The notes under the pieces are model-generated. The model was not told the DNA's origin. It searched no databases and was given only the letters and a program-made list of their open reading frames with translations. Of a stretch of 64,000 nt of DNA, positions 1 to 8,099 are shown in pieces (position 1 is the first letter of the stretch; every line of letters starts with the position of its first letter). The stretch is from Antribacter gilvus (GTDB lineage Bacteria; Actinomycetota; Actinomycetes; Actinomycetales; Cellulomonadaceae). Location: contig NZ_QXTH01000003.1 of NCBI RefSeq assembly GCF_003946865.1, forward strand, positions 124,001 to 188,000, read 5' to 3'. The translations under genes and the position numbers were made by a program.

Positions 1-120
1 CACCTGGCTGCATTCGCCGCCGGGCTCGTCGGGCAGCCCGGCTACTCGTTCGGTGACGAGTTCGAGCCGGTGCTCGACCGCGTGCTGGACGCGATCGGCG
101 CGCTGCGAGAGGACGGTTGA
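1..120 (+). CDS. C-terminal end of a probable TetR-family regulator (truncated by window edge)
   Basis: Frame 1 is open from the first base to a TGA at 118-120, giving 39 residues that end in DRVLDAIGALREDG. The stretch GYSFGDEFEPVLDRVLDAI resembles the final helices of TetR/AcrR C-terminal ligand domains, which often read FEFGLDxLLDGI. Only the tail is present, so the DNA-binding domain and the true family cannot be checked. If it is a TetR protein, it sits directly upstream of the GH43 cluster, but the operators seen there are of LacI rather than TetR type, so it need not control those genes. Confidence 0.5.
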   Translation, partial: HLAAFAAGLVGQPGYSFGDEFEPVLDRVLDAIGALREDG

Positions 121-160
121 CCACGGCCGTGTCGCCGTGACGCCAGAGGCCGTAAGGGTG

Positions 161-181
161 CCGGGGGAGGCGCTTCCCCGG
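161..181. terminator. GC-rich hairpin after the TetR-like gene
   Basis: A 9-bp stem with one mismatch (CCGGGGGAG against CTTCCCCGG) closes a GCG loop 40 bp after the stop codon. There is no T-tract, as is common in high-GC actinobacteria, so terminator function is inferred only from position. Confidence 0.35.
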
Positions 182-235
182 TAGGTGAACGACCAGAGCG
201 GGGGCGGGGGCGCCCGGGCCCCTGGCGTGCGGCCT

Positions 236-249
236 TGTTATCGCAAACA
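236..249. promoter_or_regulatory. LacI-type operator O1, upstream of the GH43 promoter
   Basis: TGTTATCGCAAACA matches the common LacI-family palindrome TGTTAGCGCTAACA at 12 of 14 positions. It ends 7 bp before the -35 box. Its centre is 55 bp from that of the second operator, roughly five helical turns, so repression by looping is possible. Confidence 0.5.
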
Positions 250-256
250 TCCACCC

Positions 257-285
257 TTGACCCGCTGGTCGGCTGGGAACATAAT
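257..285 (+). promoter_or_regulatory. Sigma-70-type promoter of the GH43 cluster
   Basis: TTGACC at 257-262 and CATAAT at 280-285 are separated by exactly 17 bp. This is the best sigma-70-like promoter in the window. Transcription would start near 292, inside operator O2, leaving a leader of about 75 nt before the first GTG. Confidence 0.7.
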
Positions 286-290
286 GGATA

Positions 291-304
291 TGTTAGCGCT
301 CACA
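291..304. promoter_or_regulatory. LacI-type operator O2, at the GH43 transcription start
   Basis: TGTTAGCGCTCACA matches the LacI-family consensus TGTTAGCGCTAACA at 13 of 14 positions and covers the expected start point. Binding here should block initiation. The likely inducer is a pentose or arabino-oligosaccharide, by inference from the genes it controls. No lacI-family gene lies in the window. Confidence 0.65.
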
Positions 305-365
305 TCGCGCCCCTGAGCGGGTGCAAAGTCGCGCCCTGCTGTCCCTCGATCGCAAAGGAGCGAAC

Positions 366-1829
366 GTGCACAGCCGTCACACCCTGAGCAAGAGCAGTTC
401 CGGTTTCGGTGACGCCGTGGGTCGCGCCACCACCCGTACCGCGCGCCGCCTCGCGGCGCTGCTCGCCCTGGTGCTCCTGCCGGTCGTCCTGGTGGCGCCG
501 GCGGAGGCAGCACCCACCACCGTCACCCTCGGGCGTGCGTCGTTCGAGCCGGTCAACTATGCCGGGCGGTTCGTCCGGCACCAGGACTACCTGGGCCGGA
601 TCGACCCGGTCACGTCGTCCAGCGCGGCGCAGCTCAAGAGCGACGCGACGTTCACGGTGGTGCCGGGCCTGGCGTCGTCGTCGTGCTACTCGTTCCAGGC
701 CACGAACGGCCGGTTCCTGCGGCACAAGGACTACCGCGTGCGGCTCGACACGAACGACGGGTCGGCCACGTTCCGGGCCGACGCGACGTTCTGCGCGCAG
801 ACGGGCTCGGTCACCGGCTCGGTGTCCTTCACGTCGTACAACTTCCCGTCGCGCACGCTGCGGCACAAGCGCTCCGAGCTGTGGATCGACCCGACCCAGG
901 ACACCGCGCAGTTCCGGGCCGACAGCTCGTTCTACCGGCGCACGCCGTGGACCCCGCGGACGACCGCCAACCCGGTGCTGCCGGGCCTGTTCGCCGACCC
1001 GCACCTGACGTACCTGAACGGGCGGTACTACCTGTACCCGACCACCGACGGGTACGCGGGCTGGTCCGGTCCCGCCTACTCGGCGTGGTCGTCGGCGGAC
1101 CTGACGACCTGGACGTTCTACGGGAACGTCCTCGACCTGGGACCCGACGTGTCCTGGGCGGACAACTCGGCCTGGGCGCCCGCCGTCGTCGCGAAGAACG
1201 GGAGGTACTACCTGTACTTCAGCGGCGGGGCCGCGTCCGGGAACACGGCCAAGCAGCTCGGGGTCGCGGTCGCGGACTCGCCCACCGGCCCGTTCCGCGA
1301 CGCGCTCGGCCGGCCGCTGGTCGCCGCCGGGGCGTACTCGGGCCAGGCCATCGACCCGATGGTCTTCACGGACGACGACGGCACGTCGTACCTCTACTGG
1401 GGTCAGGGTGCGCTGCGGGTCGTGCCGCTGAACGCGGACCTGACGTCGTTCGACCCCGCGCGGGTGCGGACCATCACGCCGTCGGGCTACAACGAGGCGC
1501 CGTTCCTGTTCGAGCGGAACGGGACCTACTACCTGATGTGGTCGGAGAACGACACCCGCAGCGAGGACTACCGCGTCGCGTACGCGACGGCGTCGTCGCC
1601 CACCGGGCCGTTCACGAACCGTGGCGTGGTCCTGAGCAAGAACACCGGCCTCGGCATCCTCGGGACCGGCCACCACTCCGTGGTGAGGTCGCCCACCGGC
1701 GACACCTGGTACATCGCCTACCACCGGTTCGCGGTGCCCGCCGGCAACGGCACCAACCGCGAGGTGGCGATCGACCGCCTCACCTTCCGCGCCGACGGCA
1801 CCATCGCGCCCGTCGTGCCGACCCCCTGA
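366..1829 (+). CDS. Secreted GH43 arabinofuranosidase with N-terminal AbfB domain
   Basis: 487 residues. The GTG at 366 is chosen because AAAGGAG lies 5 nt upstream. The upstream GTG at 321 lacks a ribosome site. A basic N-terminus and hydrophobic stretch (about 28-49, ending PAEAAP) form a signal peptide. Residues about 55-192 are an AbfB (CBM42) beta-trefoil with three repeats carrying RFVRH, RFLRH and TLRH, a fold that binds arabinofuranose side chains. Residues about 200-487 are a GH43 five-bladed propeller. The expected triad is D211 (FADPHL, base), D330 (IDPMVF, pKa modulator) and E377 (NEAPFLF, acid). It probably removes L-arabinofuranose from arabinan or arabinoxylan outside the cell. 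Unlike the two later AbfB enzymes, here the binding domain precedes the catalytic one. First gene of the cluster, under promoter 257-285. The exact linkage cut is not determined. Confidence 0.88.
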   Translation: MHSRHTLSKSSSGFGDAVGRATTRTARRLAALLALVLLPVVLVAPAEAAPTTVTLGRASFEPVNYAGRFVRHQDYLGRIDPVTSSSAAQLKSDATFTVVPGLASSSCYSFQATNGRFLRHKDYRVRLDTNDGSATFRADATFCAQTGSVTGSVSFTSYNFPSRTLRHKRSELWIDPTQDTAQFRADSSFYRRTPWTPRTTANPVLPGLFADPHLTYLNGRYYLYPTTDGYAGWSGPAYSAWSSADLTTWTFYGNVLDLGPDVSWADNSAWAPAVVAKNGRYYLYFSGGAASGNTAKQLGVAVADSPTGPFRDALGRPLVAAGAYSGQAIDPMVFTDDDGTSYLYWGQGALRVVPLNADLTSFDPARVRTITPSGYNEAPFLFERNGTYYLMWSENDTRSEDYRVAYATASSPTGPFTNRGVVLSKNTGLGILGTGHHSVVRSPTGDTWYIAYHRFAVPAGNGTNREVAIDRLTFRADGTIAPVVPTP

Positions 1830-1858
1830 CCCCATCCACGACACGAAGGAGTGCTCGG

Positions 1859-3340
1859 ATGAACACCACCGCACCTTCTCGGCGGGCCGCTGCCCTCGTC
1901 GCCATGACTGCCGCCCTGGCGCTCGTGGTCTCGACCTGGATCGTCGCGACGGCAGAACGCGCCGCCGCGCTCGACCCCTTCACCGGCTACCTCATGGCCC
2001 ACTTCACGGGGGAGTCGTCGAACAACGGCGAGCAGATCTACCTCGCGCACAGCGACGACGGCCTGCGCTGGACCGACCTGAACGGCAGCGCCGTCGTGCT
2101 GCGCAGCAACGTCGGAACCGGCGGGGTCCGCGACCCCGCGCTCGTGCGCTCCCCGAACGGGGACAAGTACTGGATGATCGCCACCGACCTGTGCATCGGC
2201 TGCGGCACCAGCTGGTCGACGGCGATCAACAACGGCAGCCGCAACCTCGTCGTCTGGGAGTCCAGCGACCTCGTGAACTGGTCGGCGCCACGCCTGCTGA
2301 ACGTGGCCGGCGCGATCCCCGACGGCCGCAACGCGTGGGCGCCGGAGGCCATCTGGAACCCGGCGACGAACGACTACGTCCTGTACTGGGCCACGAACGT
2401 GCCGCAGAACGGGACCACCAAGCACCGCATCTACTACGCGCGCACGTCGGACTTCCGGACCATCACCACGCCCCAGCCGTACATCACGCCGTCGGGCACC
2501 AACGAGATCATCGACACCCAGATCATCGAGGTGGCCAACAGCCTGGGTGGATACCGGTACTACCGGGCCAACGTGACGGGCAAGCACATCACCGTCGACG
2601 CGAGCAACAGCATCCTCGGCACGTGGACCAACCTCGGGAACCTGTCCGGCCTCAATATCTCGAACGGGGCCGTCGCAGGCAGCACGGTCGTCGAGGGTCC
2701 CATGTGGATGCAGTTCAACGGCCGCAACGAGTGGGCCATGTGGCTCGACCAGTTCGCCACCGGCCGCGGGTACATGCCCATCACGTCCACGAACCTCGGG
2801 AGCGTCGCGAACTTCCGCACCAGGGCGACGTCGGAGTACAACCTCGGGACCAACCGCAAACGGCACGGCTCGATCCTCAACCTCACCCAGGCCGAGGAGA
2901 ACCGCGTCCTGGCGAAGTGGGGCACGGCCGCCCCCGCGCAGCGCCTCCAGTCGTACTACTTCCAGGACCGGTACGTGCGGCACGTCAACCACGTGGTCCA
3001 GATCGACGCGAACGTCACCCCGGCCCAGGACGCCCAGTGGCGCATCGTCCCAGGCCTCGCCGGGAACGGGACGGTCTCGTTCCAGTCCGTGAACTACCCC
3101 GGCTACTACCTGCGGCATCAGGACTACGTCGTCGTCCTGGCCCAGGACGACGGTTCCGCCGGCTTCAAGGCCGACGCGTCGTTCACGCCGGTCGCGGGAC
3201 TCGCGTCGTCGTCCTGGACGTCCTACCGGTCCTCCAACTACCCCGACCGCTACCTGCGGCACTACGCCTACAAGCTCCGCATCGACCCGATCTCCACCGC
3301 GACCGAGCGCGCCGACGCGACCTTCCGGCCGGTGAACTGA
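1859..3340 (+). CDS. Secreted GH43 enzyme with C-terminal AbfB domain
   Basis: 493 residues. The ATG at 1859 has GAAGGAG 7 nt upstream and lies 29 bp after the previous stop, so the genes are probably cotranscribed. Signal peptide about 1-37. The GH43 propeller (about 40-355) begins with FTGYLMAHFTGE. Plausible catalytic residues are D92 (VRDPALV), D219 (IIDTQII) and E279 (VVEGPMWM). Residues 360-492 form an AbfB trefoil with three FQDRYVRH/YPGYYLRH/YPDRYLRH repeats. The propeller belongs to a different GH43 branch from its neighbours and is probably arabinofuranosidase- or arabinanase-like. Substrate preference cannot be read from sequence alone. Confidence 0.85.
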   Translation: MNTTAPSRRAAALVAMTAALALVVSTWIVATAERAAALDPFTGYLMAHFTGESSNNGEQIYLAHSDDGLRWTDLNGSAVVLRSNVGTGGVRDPALVRSPNGDKYWMIATDLCIGCGTSWSTAINNGSRNLVVWESSDLVNWSAPRLLNVAGAIPDGRNAWAPEAIWNPATNDYVLYWATNVPQNGTTKHRIYYARTSDFRTITTPQPYITPSGTNEIIDTQIIEVANSLGGYRYYRANVTGKHITVDASNSILGTWTNLGNLSGLNISNGAVAGSTVVEGPMWMQFNGRNEWAMWLDQFATGRGYMPITSTNLGSVANFRTRATSEYNLGTNRKRHGSILNLTQAEENRVLAKWGTAAPAQRLQSYYFQDRYVRHVNHVVQIDANVTPAQDAQWRIVPGLAGNGTVSFQSVNYPGYYLRHQDYVVVLAQDDGSAGFKADASFTPVAGLASSSWTSYRSSNYPDRYLRHYAYKLRIDPISTATERADATFRPVN

Positions 3341-3341
3341 C

Positions 3342-3700
3342 ATGGGGCGCCCGGTTCGCAGTGCCCCACGCGTCGTCGCGGCCCTGGCCGCGCTCGCCAC
3401 GGCGGTGTCCACCCTCGTCGTGGCCGTGGCCGCGGCCGTCCAGCCCGCAGCAGCGGCCACCTGCGCCACGTCAGCTACGAGGTGCGGCTCGTGAGGAACG
3501 ACGGGACGGCGACCTTCACGGCCGACGCGACGTTCACGAAGGTCGCGGGTCTCGCCGACGGCGCCTGGACGTCGTTCCGCTCGTACAACTTCCCCGACCG
3601 CTACCTGCGGCACTCCGGCTACGTGCTGCGCATCGACCCGATCACGTCCAGCTCGTCGACCACGGACAAGCAGGACGCCACGTTCCGCCTCACCTACTGA
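3342..3700 (+). pseudogene. Deletion remnant: signal peptide joined out of frame to two thirds of an AbfB domain
   Basis: An ATG at 3342, one base after the previous stop, opens an Ala/Val-rich signal peptide (MGRPVRSAPRVVAAL..., about 37 residues ending VQPAAAA) that stops at a TGA soon after. In another frame, from about 3461 to the TGA before 3700, come repeats two and three of an AbfB trefoil (HLRHVSYEVRL... then YNFPDRYLRH...). The first AbfB repeat and any catalytic domain are absent. This looks like the two ends of a sixth cluster enzyme joined by a large internal deletion that also shifted frame. Frame correction would give only a secreted partial carbohydrate-binding module of about 118 residues. 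No convincing ribosome site precedes 3342. A 72-residue internal frame from GTG 3482 could be translated but would lack a signal. Confidence 0.75.
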
Positions 3701-3729
3701 GCAACCCCACCTTCGCAAAGGAGCGAACC

Positions 3730-5184
3730 ATGAACCTTCCCCTGTCCTCCTGGCGGCGCCGCGTCGTCGGCGCTCTCGCGGCTCTCGCGGCTGCCGCGAT
3801 CGCCGTGCCGCTCGCCGCGGCCCCTGCCGGGGCCATCTTCGTCGACGTGCCGAACCCGGTCGTGGAGCAGCGGGCCGACACCGCGATCTACAAGCACACC
3901 GACGGCTACTACTACATGACCGCCTCCGTCCCGGACTACAAGCGGGTCGAGCTGCGGCGGTCCCAGACGATCGGTGGCCTCGGCTCGGCCACCCCGGTCA
4001 CGGCCTTCACCGCACCGTCCGGCGGCGACCTCTCAGGCTGGATCTGGGCGCCGGACATCCAGTACATCGACGGCGCGTGGTATCTGTACTTCTCCGCATC
4101 GCCGAGCGGCAACAGGTTCTCCCAGCGGCTCTTCTGGATGCGCAACACCTCGGCCAACCCCACCACCGGCACGTGGTCGGCCCCCGCGCGGCTCAACACC
4201 GGCTGGGAGTCGTTCCAGCTCGACCCGGCCTCCTTCGTCCACAACGGCACCCGCTACTTCGCATGGGCGCAGGACAGCCCTGACACCGACTTCAACAGCC
4301 ACATGTACCTGGCACGGATGACCTCGCCCACCGCGATCGACACCGGCTCGCGGATCGAGATCGCTCGCCCGACGCACGCCTGGGAGAAGGAGGGGGTCGC
4401 GGGAGTCGTCGAGGGCCCGTCGCCGATCATCAAGAACGGCCGCGTGATCATCGCCTACTCGGCCTCGGCGACGGACTCCCGGTACAAGCTCGGCTACGTG
4501 TACGCGTCGGCCTCCGCCAACCTGCTGTCGGCGTCGTCCTGGACCAAGAAGTCCACGCCGGTCTTCCAGACGGCGAACGGTGTCTACGGCCCAGGTCACG
4601 GCAGCTTCACGACCGCCTCGGACGGCACCGACCTGCTGGTCTTCCACGCCCGCAACTACGCCACGCCGAACCCGGATGCTCTGACCGACCCCAACCGGCA
4701 CACCCGTGTCCAGCAGCTCTACTGGGACGCGGACGGGTTCCCGTTCTTCGGCCAGCCGGTCGCGACGGGCACGCGCGAGCCGGGGATCAGGGGCCGGCAC
4801 AGTGACAAGTGCGTCGACGACTACGACTGGAACACGGCGAACGGAGCCCTCGTCCGGCTCTACACCTGCGGGACTGCCGCGGTCCAGAAGTGGGAGTTCC
4901 AGTACACCGGCGGGTACTACCGGATCAAGAACAAGCACGCGAACACGTGCCTGGACCACCTGAACGGGTCCACGGCCAACAACTCGGACGTCGGCCTGTG
5001 GGACTGCAACGGCAACCCCAACCAGGACTGGTCGGTCATCGACCGCGGCAACGGCTGGTTCTCCCTGCGCAACCGGACCACCGGACTGTGCCTCGACAAC
5101 TACGAGTGGGACACCGCCAACGGTGCCCGGCTGTCGATGTACACGTGTAACACGTCCAACGCGCAGCAGTTCCGGCGCGGCTGA
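3730..5184 (+). CDS. Secreted GH43 arabinofuranosidase with ricin-type (CBM13) domain
   Basis: 484 residues. The ATG at 3730 follows AAAGGAG in a leader identical over 16 nt to that of the gene at 366. Signal peptide about 1-35 (AAAPAGA). GH43 domain about 38-350 with D50 (QRADTAIY), D165 (FQLDPASF) and E228 (VVEGPSPI). The DPASF/VVEGPSPI pattern and layout resemble extracellular exo-1,5-alpha-L-arabinofuranosidases that carry a CBM13. Residues about 355-484 form a ricin B-like trefoil with repeated CLD and QxW-type motifs (KCVDDYDW, TCLDHLNG, LCLDNYEW). Likely role is releasing arabinose from linear arabinan or arabino-oligosaccharides. The substrate call is by family resemblance. Confidence 0.85.
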   Translation: MNLPLSSWRRRVVGALAALAAAAIAVPLAAAPAGAIFVDVPNPVVEQRADTAIYKHTDGYYYMTASVPDYKRVELRRSQTIGGLGSATPVTAFTAPSGGDLSGWIWAPDIQYIDGAWYLYFSASPSGNRFSQRLFWMRNTSANPTTGTWSAPARLNTGWESFQLDPASFVHNGTRYFAWAQDSPDTDFNSHMYLARMTSPTAIDTGSRIEIARPTHAWEKEGVAGVVEGPSPIIKNGRVIIAYSASATDSRYKLGYVYASASANLLSASSWTKKSTPVFQTANGVYGPGHGSFTTASDGTDLLVFHARNYATPNPDALTDPNRHTRVQQLYWDADGFPFFGQPVATGTREPGIRGRHSDKCVDDYDWNTANGALVRLYTCGTAAVQKWEFQYTGGYYRIKNKHANTCLDHLNGSTANNSDVGLWDCNGNPNQDWSVIDRGNGWFSLRNRTTGLCLDNYEWDTANGARLSMYTCNTSNAQQFRRG

Positions 5185-5219
5185 CGCCCCACGCTCCGAC
5201 TCCTGAGGAGAACGAAGAC

Positions 5220-6725
5220 ATGAATCAGCATCGCCAACGGCGGCGTGCTCTGCGGCTGCTCCTGGTCGCACTGGCTGCGCTCGTCCTGCTTCCCTTCGCG
5301 GTGCCGAGCACGGTTGCTACCGCCGCGCCCGGCACGACCTTCCAGAACCCGATCGTCGGCACGCCCAACAGCGCTGACCCGTGGCTGGGCTACCACAACG
5401 GCTCCTACTACTACGCCGCGACCACGTGGACCGGCAGCATCTACCTCCGTAAGTCGTCCACGCTGGCGGGTCTCAAGACCGCGGCTGAGACCAGGGTGTT
5501 CCAGATGTCGCAGACGAACGCGACGTCGAACATGTGGGCTCCGAGCCTGCACCTGCTGAACGGCCGCTGGTACCTCTACTACTCGGCCGGTCCGAGCTCG
5601 TGCTGCGGTGGCCAGCGTCAGCACGTGCTCGAGAGCGCAGGGTCGGACCCGATGGGTCCGTACACCTACAAGGCCAAGCTCAACCTCATGCCGAACGACG
5701 GCTGGGCGATCGACGGCAGCGTCATGACCGTGGGCGGTGCGAACTACTTCGTGTTCTCGGCCTTCACCAACAACGGCAGCTTCGAGTCGGGAGCCACCCA
5801 GAACCTGTACATCTCCCGGATGACGAACCCGTGGACGGTCGCCGCCCACGGGACGCTGATCTCCCAGCCGACGCTCGCGTGGGAACGGCAGGGCAACCCG
5901 GTCAACGAGGGTCCGTACGTGCTGCAGCGGGGTGGCCGCACCTTCCTCACCTACTCGGCGAGCTACTGCCAGACCCCCGACTACAAGATCGGCGCGCTGG
6001 AGCTCACCGGGTCCGACCCGATGGTCCGTAGCCACTGGACCAAGATGGCCAACCCCCTCTTCCAGCGCAGCGATGCGAACGGGGTGTACGGGCCGGCCCA
6101 CCACACGTTCTTCACGTCCCCGGACGGGACCGAGGACTGGATCGTCTACCACGCCAACTCCTCGGCCTCGCAGGGGTGCGGCACCACGCGGACCAGCCGG
6201 GCGCAGCGGATCTCGTGGAACCCGGACGGCACGCCCAACCTGGGGGTCCCGGTCTCGACCTCGACGGTCCTGGCCGGTCCGTCCGGTGAGAACAGCAACC
6301 CCGGTGCGGTCTCGGTGCGGCGTCTGCAGTCCTACAACTTCCAGGACCGCTACGTCCGTCACGCGGACTTCACCGTGCGGATCGACCCGAACGTCAGCCC
6401 GGCCCTCGACGGCCAGTTCCGCGTCGTGGCCGGTCTGGCCGACGGCGGCGCGGGTTACGTCTCGTTCGAGTCGGTGAACTACCCGGGCTACTACCTGCGG
6501 CACGACAACTACGTGCTCAAGCTCGCGCCGAACGACGGGTCGTCCACCTTCCGGGCCGACGCGACGTTCCGCCAGGTGGCCGGGCTGGCCAGCTCCTCGT
6601 GGTCGTCGTACCGGTCCTACAACTTCCCCGACCGGTACATCCGCCACTCCGACTACGTGCTGCGGATCGACCCGATCAGCACCGACACCGCCCGCCAGGA
6701 CGCGACGTTCAGGCTGGTCAGCTGA
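5220..6725 (+). CDS. Secreted GH43 enzyme with C-terminal AbfB domain
   Basis: 501 residues. ATG 5220 follows a GAGGAG site and is 35 bp after the previous stop. Signal peptide about 1-36 (TVATAAPG). GH43 domain about 38-350 with D53 (SADPWLGY), D165 (AIDGSVM) and E230 (VNEGPYVL). Residues about 365-501 are an AbfB trefoil (FQDRYVRH, YPGYYLRH, FPDRYIRH), close in sequence to that of the gene at 1859, which suggests recent duplication of the binding module. The propeller resembles that of the gene at 3730 more than that at 366. Probable extracellular arabinofuranosidase. The stop overlaps the next start. Confidence 0.85.
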   Translation: MNQHRQRRRALRLLLVALAALVLLPFAVPSTVATAAPGTTFQNPIVGTPNSADPWLGYHNGSYYYAATTWTGSIYLRKSSTLAGLKTAAETRVFQMSQTNATSNMWAPSLHLLNGRWYLYYSAGPSSCCGGQRQHVLESAGSDPMGPYTYKAKLNLMPNDGWAIDGSVMTVGGANYFVFSAFTNNGSFESGATQNLYISRMTNPWTVAAHGTLISQPTLAWERQGNPVNEGPYVLQRGGRTFLTYSASYCQTPDYKIGALELTGSDPMVRSHWTKMANPLFQRSDANGVYGPAHHTFFTSPDGTEDWIVYHANSSASQGCGTTRTSRAQRISWNPDGTPNLGVPVSTSTVLAGPSGENSNPGAVSVRRLQSYNFQDRYVRHADFTVRIDPNVSPALDGQFRVVAGLADGGAGYVSFESVNYPGYYLRHDNYVLKLAPNDGSSTFRADATFRQVAGLASSSWSSYRSYNFPDRYIRHSDYVLRIDPISTDTARQDATFRLVS

Positions 6726-8020
6726 TGGCCTCCGCACAGCGCCGCGTGCTGGCGCTCTTCGCCGCGATCGTGCTCGTCCTGACCGCGGTCCAGGTCACCG
6801 ACGCGCCCCTGGCCCAGGCCGCGACGGCGTACATCTACACCACGTTCAAGGGTGACGGTGCGGCGGACCAGGAGCTGTGGGTCTACACCTCCTCCAACGC
6901 CACCAGCTTCAGCACCCTCGCGGACACGAACTACCGCGGGCCCTCGGGCGCGCTGCGCGACCCGAGCATCATCAAGTCGGGCAGCACCTACTACATCGCC
7001 TACACGGTGCAGTCGTGGACGACGCAGTCGACCCACTTCAACATCGCGCGCAGCACCGACCTGCGAACCTGGACGCACGTCACCTCGGTCCAGGCCGGGG
7101 TCAGCGGCACGGCCTACACCTGGGCGCCGGAGTTCTACGTGGAGGGCAGCACCATCCGCGTGGTCGTGAGCCTCGGCACCTCGGACCACCAGTTCACGCC
7201 GCACGTGTACACCGCGCAGAACAGCGGGCTCTCCTCGTGGAGCGGTCCGGCGCGGCTCGGGATCCCGGCCAACCACATCGACACGTACATCGTGAAGCGT
7301 GGGACCACGTACCACGCGTTCGTGAAGAACGAGACGTCGAAGTGGATCGAGCGGTGGACCTCGACCAACTTCACCACCTGGACGAACCAGGGGAACCTCT
7401 GGCAGCAGTACCACGAGGGCCCCTCGGTCGTGCAGCTGGCGGACGGGTCGTACCGCGCGTACATCGACAGGTACACCAACGGCGGCATGTGGACGTCCAC
7501 GAGCTCCGACCTGGTCTCCTGGAGCGGCATCTCCCAGGTCGGCTGCTCAGGCTGCCGGCACGGGACCGTCATCCTCGACACCAGCTACACCGGCGGCGGC
7601 GTGGGGGCCGGTGAGCGGGTGACCAACCGGCACAGCGGTCTCGCGATGGATGTCCAGAACCCCAACACGGACAACAACGCCCGGATCGGCCAGTACGCGT
7701 GGAACGGCGAGAACTGGCAGCGCTGGCTGTTCGAGGACGCGGGGTCGGGCTACGTGCGGATCCGGTCGGTGCACTCGAACAAGTGCCTGGACGTGTCGGG
7801 GAGCCAGGACGGTGCCGAGGTCCAGCAGTACGACTGCTACAACGGCACCAACCAGCAGTTCACGCTGCGCAACACGACCAACGGATACGTCGAGATCGTC
7901 GACCGACGCAGCGGCAAGTGCGTGGACGTCCCCGGCTTCTCCACGTCCAACGGCACGATCCTGAAGATCTACCCGTGCAACGGCGGCAACAACCAGCAGT
8001 GGCTGCGCGCGAGCGCCTGA
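6725..8020 (+). CDS. Secreted GH43-like enzyme with ricin-type (CBM13) domain
   Basis: 431 residues. The ATG at 6725 shares one base with the upstream TGA (TGATG), so translation is probably coupled. Signal peptide about 1-33 (LAQAATA). A shorter GH43-type propeller (about 35-300) shows D79 (LRDPSII), D186 (HIDTYIV) and E231 (YHEGPSVV). Residues about 305-431 are a ricin B-like trefoil with KCLDV and KCVDV repeats and QQW motifs. It is the last gene of the cluster. Probably a beta-xylosidase- or arabinosidase-like enzyme acting on the same polymer. Assignment to GH43 is by motif pattern and is less certain than for its neighbours. Confidence 0.78.
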   Translation: MASAQRRVLALFAAIVLVLTAVQVTDAPLAQAATAYIYTTFKGDGAADQELWVYTSSNATSFSTLADTNYRGPSGALRDPSIIKSGSTYYIAYTVQSWTTQSTHFNIARSTDLRTWTHVTSVQAGVSGTAYTWAPEFYVEGSTIRVVVSLGTSDHQFTPHVYTAQNSGLSSWSGPARLGIPANHIDTYIVKRGTTYHAFVKNETSKWIERWTSTNFTTWTNQGNLWQQYHEGPSVVQLADGSYRAYIDRYTNGGMWTSTSSDLVSWSGISQVGCSGCRHGTVILDTSYTGGGVGAGERVTNRHSGLAMDVQNPNTDNNARIGQYAWNGENWQRWLFEDAGSGYVRIRSVHSNKCLDVSGSQDGAEVQQYDCYNGTNQQFTLRNTTNGYVEIVDRRSGKCVDVPGFSTSNGTILKIYPCNGGNNQQWLRASA

Positions 8021-8055
8021 CCTGCCGGATGCTGTCCTGAACGTCGCGTCGCCGT

Positions 8056-8071
8056 CCCCGGAGCCCCGGGG
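8056..8071. terminator. Hairpin between convergent genes
   Basis: CCCCGG and CCGGGG pair around an AGCC loop, 36 bp after the GH43 cluster and 29 bp from the end of the convergent repair gene. It could end transcription from both sides. No T-tract. Confidence 0.4.
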
Positions 8072-8099
8072 GCGGCTACGCGGCCGTTCTCAGGCTCGG

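Noticed and set aside
321..365. GTG 321 as the start of the first GH43 gene
   Set aside because: It would add 15 residues ahead of the signal peptide and lacks a ribosome site. GTG 366 has AAAGGAG at 5 nt.
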